In this document: positions 19,106-29,728 of the stretch, piece after piece
Numbering within the stretch: the stretch's first letter is position 1
Layout of the letters: every line of letters starts with the position of its first letter
NCBI GenBank assembly: GCA_023266355.1
Contig: JAHFQM010000006.1
Location: forward strand, 124,001-188,000
Direction of reading: 5' to 3'
Length of the DNA: 64,000 bases
DNA from: Aquabacterium sp.
Lineage (GTDB): Bacteria; Pseudomonadota; Gammaproteobacteria; Burkholderiales; Burkholderiaceae_C
Made by a program: the position numbers and the translations under genes
The notes under the pieces: model-generated
Databases searched by the model: none
Told to the model about the DNA's origin: nothing
What the model saw: only the letters and a program-made list of their open reading frames with translations

Positions 19106-19849
19106 TCAGCTGCCATCGATCAGGCGTTGCGCAAGCGAGGCGGGCAGGCCGGCTTCCAGCACACGGCGCGCGGCGGCTTCGTGGTCGTAGGGCACGCGGT
19201 GGAAGGTCAGCTCCGCCTTGCTCACATCGAAGACGGCGTAGCAGGCGGCGGGGTTGCCATCGCGGGGCTGACCGACCGAGCCGGGGATGGTCAGCCAGCG
19301 GCGCATGGGCGAGAGCTGGATGGGCGTGCCATCGACAGGCTGGAATTCGCCCGACTTGCCGGTGGACGAGAGGTGGTAGAGGCAGGGCTCGTGCATGTGA
19401 CCGCAGAACACGAAGGGTTGCTGGCTGGCGAACAAGCTGCGCGTGGCTTCGAGCCGGCCGTGCAGGTAGCCCCAGTGTGCCGGGTCGTGGACGTTGGCGT
19501 GGGCGAAGAGGCAGTCGTCCTTGACGATGGTCAAGGGCAGGGCTTCGACGAAGGCCACGTGGGCGGGTGTCAGCTGGGTGCGGGTCCAGGCCAGCGAGGC
19601 TTGCACGTGGCCACCCATCTGGTGGCTGCCTTCGTGGCGGATGGCGTCGTCGTGGTTGCCCTTGACGACGCTGGCGCCCTCGGCGTGGCGGGCCATCACG
19701 AAGTCCATGACCCAGGCCGGGTCGGCGCCGTAGTCCACGAAGTCGCCCAGCAGGACGGTGTGCTCACAACCTTGTGCTTGGGCGTGGGCCCAGACGGCTT
19801 CAACGGCCTGCCGGTTGGCGTGCAGGTCGGACAGGATGGCGAATTTCAT
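19106..19849 (-). CDS. Metallophosphoesterase, YfcE/diadenosine-type
   Basis: 247 residues from the ATG at 19849 (MKFAILSDLHANRQAVEAVW). Calcineurin-like motifs: SDLHAN (D-x-H), GDFVDYGADP (G-D), VKGNHDDAI (G-N-H-D), and the later FAHANVHDP and FCGHMHEPCLY (G-H-x-H). These bind two metal ions for phosphodiester or phosphomonoester hydrolysis. It lies 18 bp upstream of the kinase-Usp gene on the same strand and may be co-transcribed with it, which would place a phosphatase-fold protein and a kinase in one unit; whether it acts on proteins is not known. An earlier ATG at 19894 is less likely. Confidence 0.85.
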   Translation of the reverse strand: MKFAILSDLHANRQAVEAVWAHAQAQGCEHTVLLGDFVDYGADPAWVMDFVMARHAEGASVVKGNHDDAIRHEGSHQMGGHVQASLAWTRTQLTPAHVAFVEALPLTIVKDDCLFAHANVHDPAHWGYLHGRLEATRSLFASQQPFVFCGHMHEPCLYHLSSTGKSGEFQPVDGTPIQLSPMRRWLTIPGSVGQPRDGNPAACYAVFDVSKAELTFHRVPYDHEAAARRVLEAGLPASLAQRLIDGS

Positions 19850-19914
19850 GGGATGGGTGCAACGGCGAACGGGCCAGTCTAGCCCGCGCGCCACCCCCCA
19901 TCAAGCTGGGGCAG

Positions 19915-21564
19915 TCAGGACTTGACGCCGCCTGCTTCCCGCATCTCGCGGCGCAAGGCCACGGCGTCGGGCTGGCGCACGCTGGCGGTGGATTCGATGC
20001 GGAAGACCTGCACGGTCTCCGACACCGTCTTGGCCCGGCTGGCCAGGCTCATCGATGCCGCAGCGATCTCCTCCACCGCGGCCGCGTTCTGCTGCGTGAT
20101 GCCATCGAGCTGGGACACCGCCGAGTTGATCTGCGAGATGCCACTGAGCTGCTCGGTCGCGCCGCCGCTGATCTGGTTGACCAGGGTGGTGACGTGGGCC
20201 ACGGCCTGCACGGCCTCGTTCATGGTGGTCTGTGCGGTGCGGGTCAGTTCGCTGCCGGCGCGGACCTTCTCGGCCGAGTCGGTGATGAGCTGCTTGACCT
20301 CGCGGGCGGCCGTGGCGGTGCGGCCGGCCAGGGCACGCACCTCGGAGGCCACCACCGCGAAGCCGCGACCTTGTTCGCCGGCGCGGGCGGCTTCCACCGC
20401 CGCGTTCAGCGCCAGGATGTTGGTCTGGAAGGCGATGCTGTCGATGACCTGGATGATTTCGCCGATGCGGTTGGACGACTCTTCGATGCCGCTCATCGTC
20501 TGCGTGACGCTGCTGACCACGTTGCTGCTGCGTTGCGTGATGGCCGAGGTTTGCTGGGCCAGATCGGCGGCCTGGTGGGCGGTGTCGGCGCTGTGCCTGA
20601 CCGTGCCGGTGATTTGTTCCATCGATGCGGCAGTTTGCTGCAGGCTGCTGGCCTGCGCTTCCGTGCGGCTGGACAGGTCCTGGTTGCCCGCGGCGATTTC
20701 CCGGGTGGCCAGCAGCATCTCGTCCACTTCGGTGCGCGCGTCTTTGACGATGGAGCGCAGGTTGACGTTGAGCTGGTTGAGCGATCGCGTGAACTGTCCG
20801 ATGAGGTCGTGCCGGTCTGTCTGGATGGACTGCGTCAGGTCGCCCGCGGCCATGCGGTTGGCAATCTCCATGAGGCCATGGATGGGGCCCAGGGTGATGT
20901 GGCGCAGGCGCAGGCTCACGCCCCATGCGACCGCCACACCGATCAGCAGGTAAGCGATGAGCCAAGGCGAGTGGAGGCCCACGCCTTGACCCGCGGCGAA
21001 CAGGCCTGCGGCAAACGCCGACAGCGTGCTGACCGTGGTGACCAGGGCCAGGCGGGCGCTCAAGCCGGGGGTGAGGGCTTCCTTGATGCGGCCGGCCGTG
21101 TCGTCACGCACCACGCGACCTTGGCGCAAGACGTGGATGAGCGTGCCTTGTTCTTTTTCCCGTGCCATGGTGCGGTAGAGCGCGTCGGTGGCGATCACGT
21201 CTTCGCGGCTGGGTTCGGTGCGCACCGACATGTAGCCCACGGGGTGGCCGTTCTCCATCAGCGGCGTGACGTTGGCTTGCACCCAGTAGAAGGTGCCGTC
21301 CTTGCGGCGGTTCTTCACCGGCGCGGTCCAGGGCTTGCCTGAAGCGATGGTCTCCCACATGTCGCGGAAGGCTTCTTCCGGCATGTCGGGGTGGCGGATC
21401 ATGTTGTGCGGCTGACCCAGCAACTCTTCGCGCTGGTAACCGCTCACCAGGATGAACGAGGGATTGCAGTAAGTGATGCGGCCTTTGAGGTCGGTGGTCG
21501 AGACCAAGGTCTCGCCTTTCGGGAAGGCGAACTCATGATCGGTGACCGGCAAATTCAGGCGCAT
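19915..21564 (-). CDS. aer: PAS-domain methyl-accepting chemotaxis protein, Aer-like
   Basis: 549 residues. PAS domain at about 15-120 ([51 protein letters not shown]), which matches Aer, the FAD-binding energy/oxygen sensor. Two hydrophobic segments at about 170-215 form a membrane hairpin without a periplasmic domain, then a HAMP-like stretch ([16 protein letters not shown]) and the signalling domain with the conserved tip [37 protein letters not shown]. It should signal redox or oxygen conditions to CheA/CheW. No che genes are nearby. Confidence 0.88.
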   Translation of the reverse strand: MRLNLPVTDHEFAFPKGETLVSTTDLKGRITYCNPSFILVSGYQREELLGQPHNMIRHPDMPEEAFRDMWETIASGKPWTAPVKNRRKDGTFYWVQANVTPLMENGHPVGYMSVRTEPSREDVIATDALYRTMAREKEQGTLIHVLRQGRVVRDDTAGRIKEALTPGLSARLALVTTVSTLSAFAAGLFAAGQGVGLHSPWLIAYLLIGVAVAWGVSLRLRHITLGPIHGLMEIANRMAAGDLTQSIQTDRHDLIGQFTRSLNQLNVNLRSIVKDARTEVDEMLLATREIAAGNQDLSSRTEAQASSLQQTAASMEQITGTVRHSADTAHQAADLAQQTSAITQRSSNVVSSVTQTMSGIEESSNRIGEIIQVIDSIAFQTNILALNAAVEAARAGEQGRGFAVVASEVRALAGRTATAAREVKQLITDSAEKVRAGSELTRTAQTTMNEAVQAVAHVTTLVNQISGGATEQLSGISQINSAVSQLDGITQQNAAAVEEIAAASMSLASRAKTVSETVQVFRIESTASVRQPDAVALRREMREAGGVKS

Positions 21565-21832
21565 GACGTCCCTTTCTCATCTGGTGTAGACGCGACAGGT
21601 CGTTTAACGCCCACCTGCCGGGGCTGGAAACCCTTGTGAGGTCTCACATGCATATCGGTCATATTGCCACTGGGTTTGAGCATCAGGCGCCAAATAAGCT
21701 CTGCAGGTGGGTACTTTTTGCTGCTTTGCAGCGAGCCTGGGTGCGTGCTTGATGCAGGTAAAGGCCGAGCGGTGTGGCGGCTTTGGTAACATGGGTCCGC
21801 ATCGCCCCAGTGAAACGTGCTCCACGTCCACC

Positions 21833-22108
21833 ATGAGAACAGCAGAGCAAGAAGCCGTGCTGCGTTCCGTGCGCAAGCAAATTGATTTCTGGCAGATCCA
21901 GGCCGAGGAACTGGCCGGCATCCCCGAGCCCGTGGCCACGGTGGCGCCTGTGCGCACAACCCCTGTGCACCGCTACCGCCACCCCATCACCAGCGAAACC
22001 TGGGATGGCGAAGGTGGCCAGCCCGCATGGCTGCGCGAGGCGCTCACGCGCGAGGGCTACACGGTCGAGGAACTGCGCCTGAGGGACGGCGAAACCAGCG
22101 GGGCCTGA
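21833..22108 (+). CDS. H-NS family nucleoid-associated protein, short
   Basis: 91 residues from the ATG at 21833. The C-terminal half reads YRHPITSETWDGEGGQPAWLREALTREGYTVEEL, the H-NS DNA-binding motif (TWxGxGxxPxWL). The N-terminal 35 residues are helical and could dimerise. Short H-NS-like proteins of this design are common in Burkholderiales. The open frame extends upstream to 21707, but that part does not look like coding sequence. It is followed 19 bp later by tRNA-Arg. The likely role is binding of AT-rich or curved DNA. Confidence 0.75.
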   Translation: MRTAEQEAVLRSVRKQIDFWQIQAEELAGIPEPVATVAPVRTTPVHRYRHPITSETWDGEGGQPAWLREALTREGYTVEELRLRDGETSGA

Positions 22109-22127
22109 GGCACAATCCCCCCGTGCC

Positions 22128-22202
22128 GGCTCCGTGGTGAAATGGATATCACGGACCCCTCCTAAGGGTCAAGTACAGGTTCGATTCCTGTCGGGGCCGC
22201 CA
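22128..22202 (+). tRNA. tRNA-Arg (anticodon CCU)
   Basis: 75 bases with encoded CCA. The acceptor stem GGCTCCG (22128-22134) pairs with CGGGGCC (22192-22198, one G-U). The anticodon stem GACCC (22154-22158) pairs with GGGTC (22166-22170), and the loop holds CCT at 22161-22163. The T arm contains GGTTCGATTCC. It reads the rare AGG codon. No integrase or duplicated tRNA 3' end is seen nearby, so it is not an obvious island insertion site here. Confidence 0.95.
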
Positions 22203-22218
22203 CCTTTCAGCTCAAGCC

Positions 22219-22875
22219 TCAGGCCTTCAGCATGCCCTTGGCCTCGATGAAGGCAATCACCTCGCTCAGCCCGGCCTGCGTTTTCAGGTTGGTCATGACG
22301 AAGGGGCGCAGGCCCTGGGGCGTTTGCCGCATGCGCCGCGTGTCGGCTTCCATGATGTCCAGGTTGGCGCCGACGTAGGGCGCCAGGTCCGTCTTGTTGA
22401 TGACGAAGAGGTCGCTCTTGGTGATGCCGGGGCCGCCCTTGCGCGGGATCTTTTCGCCCGCGGCCACATCGATCACGTAGATGGTCAGGTCGGACAGTTC
22501 CGGGCTGAAGGTGGCCGCGAGGTTGTCGCCACCCGATTCGATGAAGACGATGTCGGCGTTGGGGAACTGGCCCAGCATGCGGTCCACGGCTTCCAGGTTG
22601 ATGGAGGCGTCTTCGCGGATGGCGGTGTGCGGGCAGCCGCCGGTCTCCACGCCCATGATGCGTTCGGGCGCCAGCGCACCGGCCACGGTCAGCAGGCGCT
22701 GGTCTTCCTTGGTGTAAATGTCGTTGGTGACGACGACCAGGTCGTAGGTGTCGCGCAAGGTCTTGCACAGCACCTCGACGAGGGTGGTTTTGCCCGAGCC
22801 CACGGGGCCGCCGACGCCAACGCGCAGGGGCGGGAGGTGCTTGGTGCGGCCGGGGATGTTGTGCAGGGTGCTCAT
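22219..22875 (-). CDS. ureG: Urease accessory GTPase UreG
   Basis: 218 residues. P-loop GPVGSGKTT at 23-31, [15 protein letters not shown] near 55-70, the nickel-binding CPH in [15 protein letters not shown] near 85, [15 protein letters not shown], and [10 protein letters not shown] (G4 motif). UreG uses GTP to drive nickel delivery to urease with UreE, UreF and UreD/H. The start at 22875 overlaps the ureF stop (ATGA); the long frame beyond it is a shadow. It is the last gene of the urease cluster on this strand. Confidence 0.95.
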   Translation of the reverse strand: MSTLHNIPGRTKHLPPLRVGVGGPVGSGKTTLVEVLCKTLRDTYDLVVVTNDIYTKEDQRLLTVAGALAPERIMGVETGGCPHTAIREDASINLEAVDRMLGQFPNADIVFIESGGDNLAATFSPELSDLTIYVIDVAAGEKIPRKGGPGITKSDLFVINKTDLAPYVGANLDIMEADTRRMRQTPQGLRPFVMTNLKTQAGLSEVIAFIEAKGMLKA

Positions 22876-23630
22876 GATCGGAACAGGCGTGAGTACTGGG
22901 TTTCGTGCTGGGCGCTCAGGATGGCCAGCATGGGCGTGAATGCCTGGCGCTGCGTGTCGGGCAGGGCCAGGGCGTGGTCGATGGCGTCGGGGATGGCGTC
23001 GATGAGGCCTTGCAGGATGCGCTGGCCGGCGCTCTGGCCCAGCGGCACGGACTTGATGGCCGCTTGCACCATGTTCTCGGCCCAGCCGAAGGTGAAGCTC
23101 AGCAAGGCCTCGCGCAGGGCCGGTTCGCCATCCGCGGTGGTGGTGGGCGTGGGCAGGGCTTGCGCCACGGCCAGGGCGAAAGCGATGGGCCAGGTGGGCG
23201 CCGGGGGCAGGGCGGCGCATTGCGGCAAGCGGTCATCACCGGCATCGGTGCGCGCCAGGCCACCGCGGTTGCGCAGCCACTCCACCAGGGAGCGGCCCAT
23301 TTGCTCGGTCTGCAAGCGCAGCTCGCTGCTTTCGCGGGTGTGGCCCACCCAGTCGTTGAGTTCGCGCACACGGGCCAGGTCATGGCGCTGCCAGGCTGGC
23401 ACGGCGCGGGCCACCACGGCCAGGTCGGCGCGGGCCACGGACAGCATCAGCTGGTCGCGCAGCCAGGCAGCGGCCTGGGCTTCGGTGGTGACGCGGCCAC
23501 AGTCCACGGCCGCCTCCAGCCCCTCGGAATAGCTGAAGCCACCGACAGGCAGGGCGGGCGAGGCCAGCCACATCAGCTGCAGCCGCGCGGCGGATGTCAG
23601 GGGCGTGGGGCGGGGGGCGACGCGGGGCAT
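22872..23630 (-). CDS. ureF: Urease accessory protein UreF
   Basis: 252 residues. Family hallmarks: [23 protein letters not shown] near 21-43, [26 protein letters not shown] near 90-115, and [25 protein letters not shown] near 178-202. UreF works as the bridge between UreD and UreG in the nickel-insertion complex. It overlaps ureG by four bases and follows ureE by 26 bp. Somewhat longer than the usual about 230 residues because of an insertion rich in Pro/Thr ([13 protein letters not shown]). Confidence 0.93.
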   Translation of the reverse strand: MPRVAPRPTPLTSAARLQLMWLASPALPVGGFSYSEGLEAAVDCGRVTTEAQAAAWLRDQLMLSVARADLAVVARAVPAWQRHDLARVRELNDWVGHTRESSELRLQTEQMGRSLVEWLRNRGGLARTDAGDDRLPQCAALPPAPTWPIAFALAVAQALPTPTTTADGEPALREALLSFTFGWAENMVQAAIKSVPLGQSAGQRILQGLIDAIPDAIDHALALPDTQRQAFTPMLAILSAQHETQYSRLFRS

Positions 23631-23656
23631 GCGGGTGTGGGGTGGCGCGCCGTGCG

Positions 23657-24358
23657 TCAGTGCTTGTGGCCGTGTCCGTCACCATGGTCGTGGCCGCAGC
23701 CCGGGCCATGGACGTGGGGCGCGGCCTCGATTTTGATGGCGATGCCGATGGGCTTGCCGCGGGGGGCTGGCGCGGGTGCAGGGTCATGGGCGTGGTCATG
23801 CGCATGGCTGTGTCCGCAGCCCGGGCCGTGGACATGGCCGGGGGCGCCGTGCGGCGGATTGACTTCGGGGCTGTGCCCATGGTCGTGGGTGTGCCCATGC
23901 CCGCCCGCTGCGTACGCGCCGCCCTCGGGCTCGAAGGCCTCACTGGCTTCGCGCACGGTCAGGTGCATGGCGCGCAGCATGTCGGCCAGCACGTGGTCGG
24001 GTTCGATCTGCAGGCGGTCGGGGCGCAGTTCGATCTGCACGTGGCGGTTGCCCAGGTGGTAGGCCGCGCGCACGAGGTCGAAGGGTGAGCCATGCTCGGC
24101 GCACGGCGTGATCACCAACACCGGCTGCGGCGCGGCCAGCACGCGGACCATGTCGCCGCTTTCTGTCACCAGCACATCGCCGCCACGCACCACGGTGCCG
24201 CGGGGCAGAAAGACGCCCAGGTGGCGGCCCTGGCTGTCGGTGGCGTCGAAGCGGCTTTTCTGGCGCACGTCCCAGTCGAGTTCGACGGTGGCGGCGCGCT
24301 TGAGCAGCACGGGGGCCAGGCCCAGGCCTTGGGGGAGGATTTTGTTGACGGTCAGCAT
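23657..24358 (-). CDS. ureE: Urease nickel chaperone UreE with extended His-rich tail
   Basis: 233 residues from the ATG at 24358 ([20 protein letters not shown]). The peptide-binding domain is followed by the metal-binding domain with [31 protein letters not shown], which contains the conserved nickel His in GNRH. The last about 80 residues are a histidine-rich tail, with [19 protein letters not shown] and [11 protein letters not shown] and two copies of HVHGPGCGH. Such tails store or buffer nickel; this one is longer than in most UreE. The gene lies 10 bp after the double-cupin gene. The longer frame up to 24922 is a shadow. Confidence 0.93.
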   Translation of the reverse strand: MLTVNKILPQGLGLAPVLLKRAATVELDWDVRQKSRFDATDSQGRHLGVFLPRGTVVRGGDVLVTESGDMVRVLAAPQPVLVITPCAEHGSPFDLVRAAYHLGNRHVQIELRPDRLQIEPDHVLADMLRAMHLTVREASEAFEPEGGAYAAGGHGHTHDHGHSPEVNPPHGAPGHVHGPGCGHSHAHDHAHDPAPAPAPRGKPIGIAIKIEAAPHVHGPGCGHDHGDGHGHKH

Positions 24359-24368
24359 GTGGTCGATG

Positions 24369-25034
24369 TTATGCAATATCTGTGCGCAGGTGGCCGGTCT
24401 TGACGAAGAGCGTGCAGCCTGCGGTGCTGAAAGGCTGGTGCTCGCTGAGGTGCGGGCTGCGCAGCCAGGTGCCGGCGGGGTGGCTGCCATGCTCGTCTTC
24501 GAACACGCCGTCCAGCACCAGGATTTCTTCGCCCCCCCAGTGGCGGTGGGCCGAGAAGTGGGTTTGTGGCGCCCAGCGCACCAGGGCCGCATGCTCGGTG
24601 CCGTGCGAGGACAGCGGCAAGACCGTGAGCCCTTCGACCAAGCCGGGCCGCCAGAGGGCGGTGCGCGTGTCCAGCACGACCCGCTCGGCGTCGGTCGGTG
24701 CCAGGTGGCGCAGCTTGACGAACAGCAGGCAGCCGCTGTCCGAGCGCGGCGCGTGGCTGGAGCCCGGCGGGTTCTTGAGGTAGGTGCCGGGGCCGTACAC
24801 TCCGTGCTCGTCCTGCAAGTGGCCTTCCAGCACCAGGATCTCTTCGCCGAGGTCATGGCGGTGGCTGGCGAAACTGGCGCCAGGCGCATACGCGACCAGC
24901 GACGTCGCGCGGGCCACCTCACCGCCGTCGCGGGCCAGCAGCTTGCGGCGCACCCCGGGCTGGGGCGACTCCACCCAGGGCATGTCGGCGGTGGACAGCA
25001 CCACGCGCAGGGAAGTGTCGGCGTTCAGTTGCAT
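24369..25034 (-). CDS. Double-cupin protein, ChrR-like
   Basis: 221 residues from the ATG at 25034, 5 bp after the stop of the MFS gene; an ATG at 25064 would overlap it. Two tandem cupin copies, each with H-x-H...E: SHRHDLGEEILVLEGHLQDEHG near residue 56 and AHRHWGGEEILVLDGVFEDEHG near 160. The repeats GTYLKNPPGSSHAP and GTWLRSPHLSEHQP match the ChrR C-terminal cupin that binds zinc in the anti-sigma factor. There is no anti-sigma helical domain, so it is not a ChrR anti-sigma factor. It sits inside the urease cluster; a metal-linked role is plausible but unproven. Confidence 0.8.
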   Translation of the reverse strand: MQLNADTSLRVVLSTADMPWVESPQPGVRRKLLARDGGEVARATSLVAYAPGASFASHRHDLGEEILVLEGHLQDEHGVYGPGTYLKNPPGSSHAPRSDSGCLLFVKLRHLAPTDAERVVLDTRTALWRPGLVEGLTVLPLSSHGTEHAALVRWAPQTHFSAHRHWGGEEILVLDGVFEDEHGSHPAGTWLRSPHLSEHQPFSTAGCTLFVKTGHLRTDIA

Positions 25035-25038
25035 GGTG

Positions 25039-26289
25039 TCACACCAGTTGTTGGGTTGGCGCATGGCGCTGGCGCAGCAGCCGTGCGAACAGCAGCGCCA
25101 GTGCCGGGGTGAGCACGGCCGACACCACGAAGGGGCTCAAGGGCCCCAGCCTGGCGATGGCCAGGGCCGCCAGCGACACGCCCACCGACTGCCCCAGGAA
25201 AAAGCTCGATGCGAACAGCGACACCGCGGTGCCGCGCACGCTGGGGGCCATCTGGGTCGCGTTGGTCTGCAAGGTGTTGTGCAGGGCGTAGTAGCCCACA
25301 CCGCTGAGGTAGCAGGCCGGGAGGGTCCAGCCCCAGGAGGGCGCCCACATCAAGGTCAACCACGCCAAACACAAGGCGCCGCCGCCCAGCTTGGCCAGGC
25401 CGATTTCGCCCAGGCGTTGCACGAAGTGCCGCGCGAACAGCACATAGGACAAGCCACCCACGCCGAAGCAGGCCATCAGCCCCCCGGCAGCCGACAGCGT
25501 CAGGCCGAAGCGGTTGTGCACGTGGCTGGGCACGAAGGCCAGCGCCCCGAAGATCAAGGCGCCTTCCGTGAAGACCACCGCGAGGATGGTGCGCGCCCAG
25601 GGTGTCTGCCACACCGTGCGGATTTGCCCCAGCATGTCGGAGGGCGCAGCGCCCGGGCCCGTGCCAGCGGCGGCGCCTTGGCCCAGCCCGGCTTGCAGGC
25701 GTGACTGCAAGCGAGATTGCGCCAGCACGCCCACGCCCACCGCGAGGTAGAGCAGCGCCATGGCGCCAAAGGCCCAGCGCCAGCCCAGGGTGTCCGCGAA
25801 GATGCCGCCGATGAACTGCCCGCCGACCACGCCGAGCACCTGTCCGATGAGGAAGCGCGCCAGGGTGGATTGGCGCTGTTCGTAGGGCACGGTGTCACCG
25901 ATCCAGGCCATGGCCAGGGGGATGATGCCCGCGGCGGTGACCCCGGTGAGCATGCGCGCAGCGATCAGGCCGTGCAGGGAGCTGGCCATGGCGGCCAGCA
26001 AGGACCCTGGCACGCAGGCGAGCGTGCACAGCGCGATCAGGCGGTACTTGCCCAGGCGGTCGCCCAAGGGGCCGAAGATGACCTGCAGGCAGCCGTAGGC
26101 CACGGCGTAGCCCGACACGGCCCAGGCGACCTCCGCGGCCGAGCCGCCAAAGTGCCGCGCCAGGTCGGGCAGCATGGGGTCGCACAAGCGGGTGGCCGCC
26201 GCGCTGGCGAACGCGGCCATGGACAGCCAGGTGATGGCGCGCAGGTGGCTCGCGCTGATCGGAGCGGGGCTGGGAGGAGTCGTGTTCAA
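25039..26289 (-). CDS. MFS transporter
   Basis: 416 residues with about twelve hydrophobic segments. The loop 2-3 motif FGPLGDRLGKYRLI near 76 and the RMLTGVTAAGIIPLAMAWIGD region near 115 mark the major facilitator superfamily. The second half repeats the FG-x3-D-type loop weakly. No substrate-specific feature is recognised. It is co-directional with the urease genes, 154 bp downstream of ureC and just upstream of the cupin gene. Export, or nickel or urea-related transport, is speculation. Confidence 0.85.
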   Translation of the reverse strand: MNTTPPSPAPISASHLRAITWLSMAAFASAAATRLCDPMLPDLARHFGGSAAEVAWAVSGYAVAYGCLQVIFGPLGDRLGKYRLIALCTLACVPGSLLAAMASSLHGLIAARMLTGVTAAGIIPLAMAWIGDTVPYEQRQSTLARFLIGQVLGVVGGQFIGGIFADTLGWRWAFGAMALLYLAVGVGVLAQSRLQSRLQAGLGQGAAAGTGPGAAPSDMLGQIRTVWQTPWARTILAVVFTEGALIFGALAFVPSHVHNRFGLTLSAAGGLMACFGVGGLSYVLFARHFVQRLGEIGLAKLGGGALCLAWLTLMWAPSWGWTLPACYLSGVGYYALHNTLQTNATQMAPSVRGTAVSLFASSFFLGQSVGVSLAALAIARLGPLSPFVVSAVLTPALALLFARLLRQRHAPTQQLV

Positions 26290-26443
26290 CGGCGGGCCTG
26301 TGGGGGCGCGCCGCGGCTGGCAGCGAACGGCTTGGCTGCATCCCCCGCGACGGCGAAGCCGCCATCGTAGCGGCCTGGGCGCGGGGCCGTGGCTTGCGCT
26401 GGCAATGTCCTGGGCGGCCGTGGGCTCAGGACGCTCAGGCCAC

Positions 26444-28171
<1,728 letters not shown>

Positions 28172-28185
28172 CGTGGGAATGTCTT

Positions 28186-28491
28186 TCAGAGTGGGCCCTG
28201 GACCAGGCCGCGGAAGCCGCAGACGATGCGGTCGCCGGCGAAATCGACGAGCTCGACGGTGCGTTGCTGGCCGGGCTCGAAGCGCACGGCGGTGCCCGAG
28301 GCGATGTTCAGGCGCATGCCGCGGGCGGCGTCGCGGTCAAAGCGCAGGCCGGCGTTGGTTTCGGCGAAGTGGTAGTGCGAGCCCACCTGGATGGGGCGGT
28401 CGCCGGCGTTCTCGACCACCAGGACGGTGGTGCGGCGCCCCGGGTTGAGGACGATGTCGGGCCCGTCGGTGAGCAGCTCGCCGGGCAACAT
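28186..28491 (-). CDS. ureB: Urease beta subunit
   Basis: 101 residues from the ATG at 28491 ([20 protein letters not shown]). [51 protein letters not shown] is the family core, ending [23 protein letters not shown]. Its ATG overlaps the stop of the small membrane protein gene by one base (TGATG). It forms the trimer of trimers with UreA and UreC. Confidence 0.95.
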   Translation of the reverse strand: MLPGELLTDGPDIVLNPGRRTTVLVVENAGDRPIQVGSHYHFAETNAGLRFDRDAARGMRLNIASGTAVRFEPGQQRTVELVDFAGDRIVCGFRGLVQGPL

Positions 28492-28670
28492 CACGGGCGT
28501 CCTTTGAACCAGACGGCCGCGGCCACCACGAGGGCGCCGACAAAACCCAGCGCGTCGGTGCCGTGCCAGTGCGCCATGCCCGGCAGGCCATGGCCTTCGT
28601 GGGCCCAGGCGGGCAAGGCGAGCAGGCTGCACAAGAACAGGGCGGACAGGGCAGGGGTTTGGTGCTTCAT
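28491..28670 (-). CDS. Small His-rich membrane protein in the urease operon
   Basis: 59 residues, [20 protein letters not shown] at the start. Residues 1-22 look like a signal peptide ending in PAWA; the mature part begins [20 protein letters not shown] and ends in a second hydrophobic segment [15 protein letters not shown]. Four His in the first 15 mature residues suggest metal binding. It lies between ureA and ureB and overlaps ureB by one base. The AHEGHG start recalls HupE/UreJ proteins, but those are about 190 residues with six helices, so this would be only a fragment or a separate small family. Confidence 0.65.
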   Translation of the reverse strand: MKHQTPALSALFLCSLLALPAWAHEGHGLPGMAHWHGTDALGFVGALVVAAAVWFKGRP

Positions 28671-28699
28671 GGGGGTGCCTGGTGGGGTTGTCATGCCAT

Positions 28700-29002
28700 T
28701 CATGCAATGGGTTGGTGCACGGTCACCAACTTGGTGCCATCGGGGAAGGTGGCCTCGACCTGGATGTCCGGGATCATCTCGGCGATGCCCTCCATCACGT
28801 CGGCGCGGCTCAGCACCGTCTTGCCCTCGCTCATCAGCGCGGCCACGGTCTTGCCGTCGCGGGCGCCTTCCATGATGGCGGCGGTGATCAGCGCCACGGC
28901 TTCCGGGTGGTTCAGCTTGAGCCCCCGTGCCTTGCGGCGCTCGGCCAGCAGGGCGGCCGTGAAGATCAGCAGCTTGTCTTTTTCGCGGGGGGTGAGGTCC
29001 AT
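28700..29002 (-). CDS. ureA: Urease gamma subunit
   Basis: 100 residues, starting [20 protein letters not shown] as in nearly all Ure[29 protein letters not shown] and the C-terminal [18 protein letters not shown] are typical. It is the first structural gene, 51 bp downstream of the NUDIX gene, with a sigma54 promoter in that gap. There is no purine-rich ribosome site before the ATG. ureD, usually the first gene of this operon, is missing here. Confidence 0.95.
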   Translation of the reverse strand: MDLTPREKDKLLIFTAALLAERRKARGLKLNHPEAVALITAAIMEGARDGKTVAALMSEGKTVLSRADVMEGIAEMIPDIQVEATFPDGTKLVTVHQPIA

Positions 29003-29033
29003 GGTCGGTGCAGAGAGGTGACGGCACCTTCCA

Positions 29034-29049
29034 TGCAAGAGGCAGACCA
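29034..29049 (-). promoter_or_regulatory. Sigma54 promoter of ureA
   Basis: On the minus strand the 16-mer TGGTCTGCCTCTTGCA has the invariant GG and GC separated by exactly 10 bases and matches TGGYRYRN4TTGCW at all fixed positions but one. Transcription would start near 29023, about 21 nt before the ureA ATG. It lies in the 51-bp gap after the NUDIX stop. No clear NtrC dyad was found in the 150 bp upstream. Confidence 0.6.
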
Positions 29050-29053
29050 GCCC

Positions 29054-29590
29054 TCAGACCTTGTCGGGCACGTCGAAGGGCTGCGGGTCATGGCCCTGGG
29101 CGCGCAGCCAGTCGCGCAGCGCCAGGCCCGTGGCCACCGGCCAGTAGCGCGCCCGCGCCGGGTCGATGCGCTTGTACTCGGCCAGTTCCTCGCCCAGGGT
29201 GATCACGCCCGTGGCTGGCACGTGGAAAGCCAGGATGACCTGGTTCTGGCGCTCGAAACGGTAGTGGCCGATGAAGTGCACGCCGCTGGCGTCGAGGTCG
29301 AGCTCTTCCTTGACCTCGCGGGCCACGGCCTCTTCGGGGCTGGGGTCGGTCTTCTCCAGGAAGCCGGTGATGAGGGCGAAGAAAGGCGCCGTCCAGGCTT
29401 TGTTGCGCGCCAGGATGAGCGCGCCTTCGTGCTCGACCACCGCCGCCACCACCGGCACCGGGTTGTCCCAGTGGACGAAGCCACAGGCCGCGTCGGGGCA
29501 GCTGTGGCGCAGCACGTCCAGAGAGCCCGTGTGGGCGCGCGGCGTGAGCGGGCTGGCGCAATGCGGGCAGAAGGCGTAGCGGTTCGTCAT
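29054..29590 (-). CDS. NUDIX hydrolase with N-terminal zinc ribbon
   Basis: 178 residues. Four Cys (8, 11, 31, 36) form a likely zinc ribbon, and the Nudix box GFLEKTDPSPEEAVAREVKEELDL (76-99) has the full G-x5-E-x7-REVxEEL pattern needed for Mg2+ binding. It hydrolyses a nucleoside-diphosphate-linked substrate; the zinc ribbon plus Nudix order resembles NudC, but the NudC-specific motif after the box is not evident. Its stop is 51 bp before the ureA start, so it is upstream of, not necessarily part of, the urease operon. Confidence 0.88.
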   Translation of the reverse strand: MTNRYAFCPHCASPLTPRAHTGSLDVLRHSCPDAACGFVHWDNPVPVVAAVVEHEGALILARNKAWTAPFFALITGFLEKTDPSPEEAVAREVKEELDLDASGVHFIGHYRFERQNQVILAFHVPATGVITLGEELAEYKRIDPARARYWPVATGLALRDWLRAQGHDPQPFDVPDKV

Positions 29591-29728
29591 GCGGGGCTCC
29601 GTGGCAGGGGTGGCGCTGAGGTCGAAAGAAGCTGAGCGCATTCTGCCGGCAGATGCCCAACGTGCAGGCTTGCGCATGTTTCTTGCATGGACACCGATAA
29701 TGGCAGCACCTCCTGAAAGCCTGCTGCG

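Noticed and set aside
22128..22202. tRNA-Arg as an island attachment site
   Set aside because: No integrase, no repeated tRNA 3' end, and the neighbouring genes are ordinary urease genes.
26355..26371. Terminator after ureC
   Set aside because: The stem is short and there is no T-run, so it is mentioned only in the ureC entry.
29050..29220. NtrC dyad upstream of the ureA sigma54 promoter
   Set aside because: I found only poor partial matches to GCACC-N4-TGGTGC.
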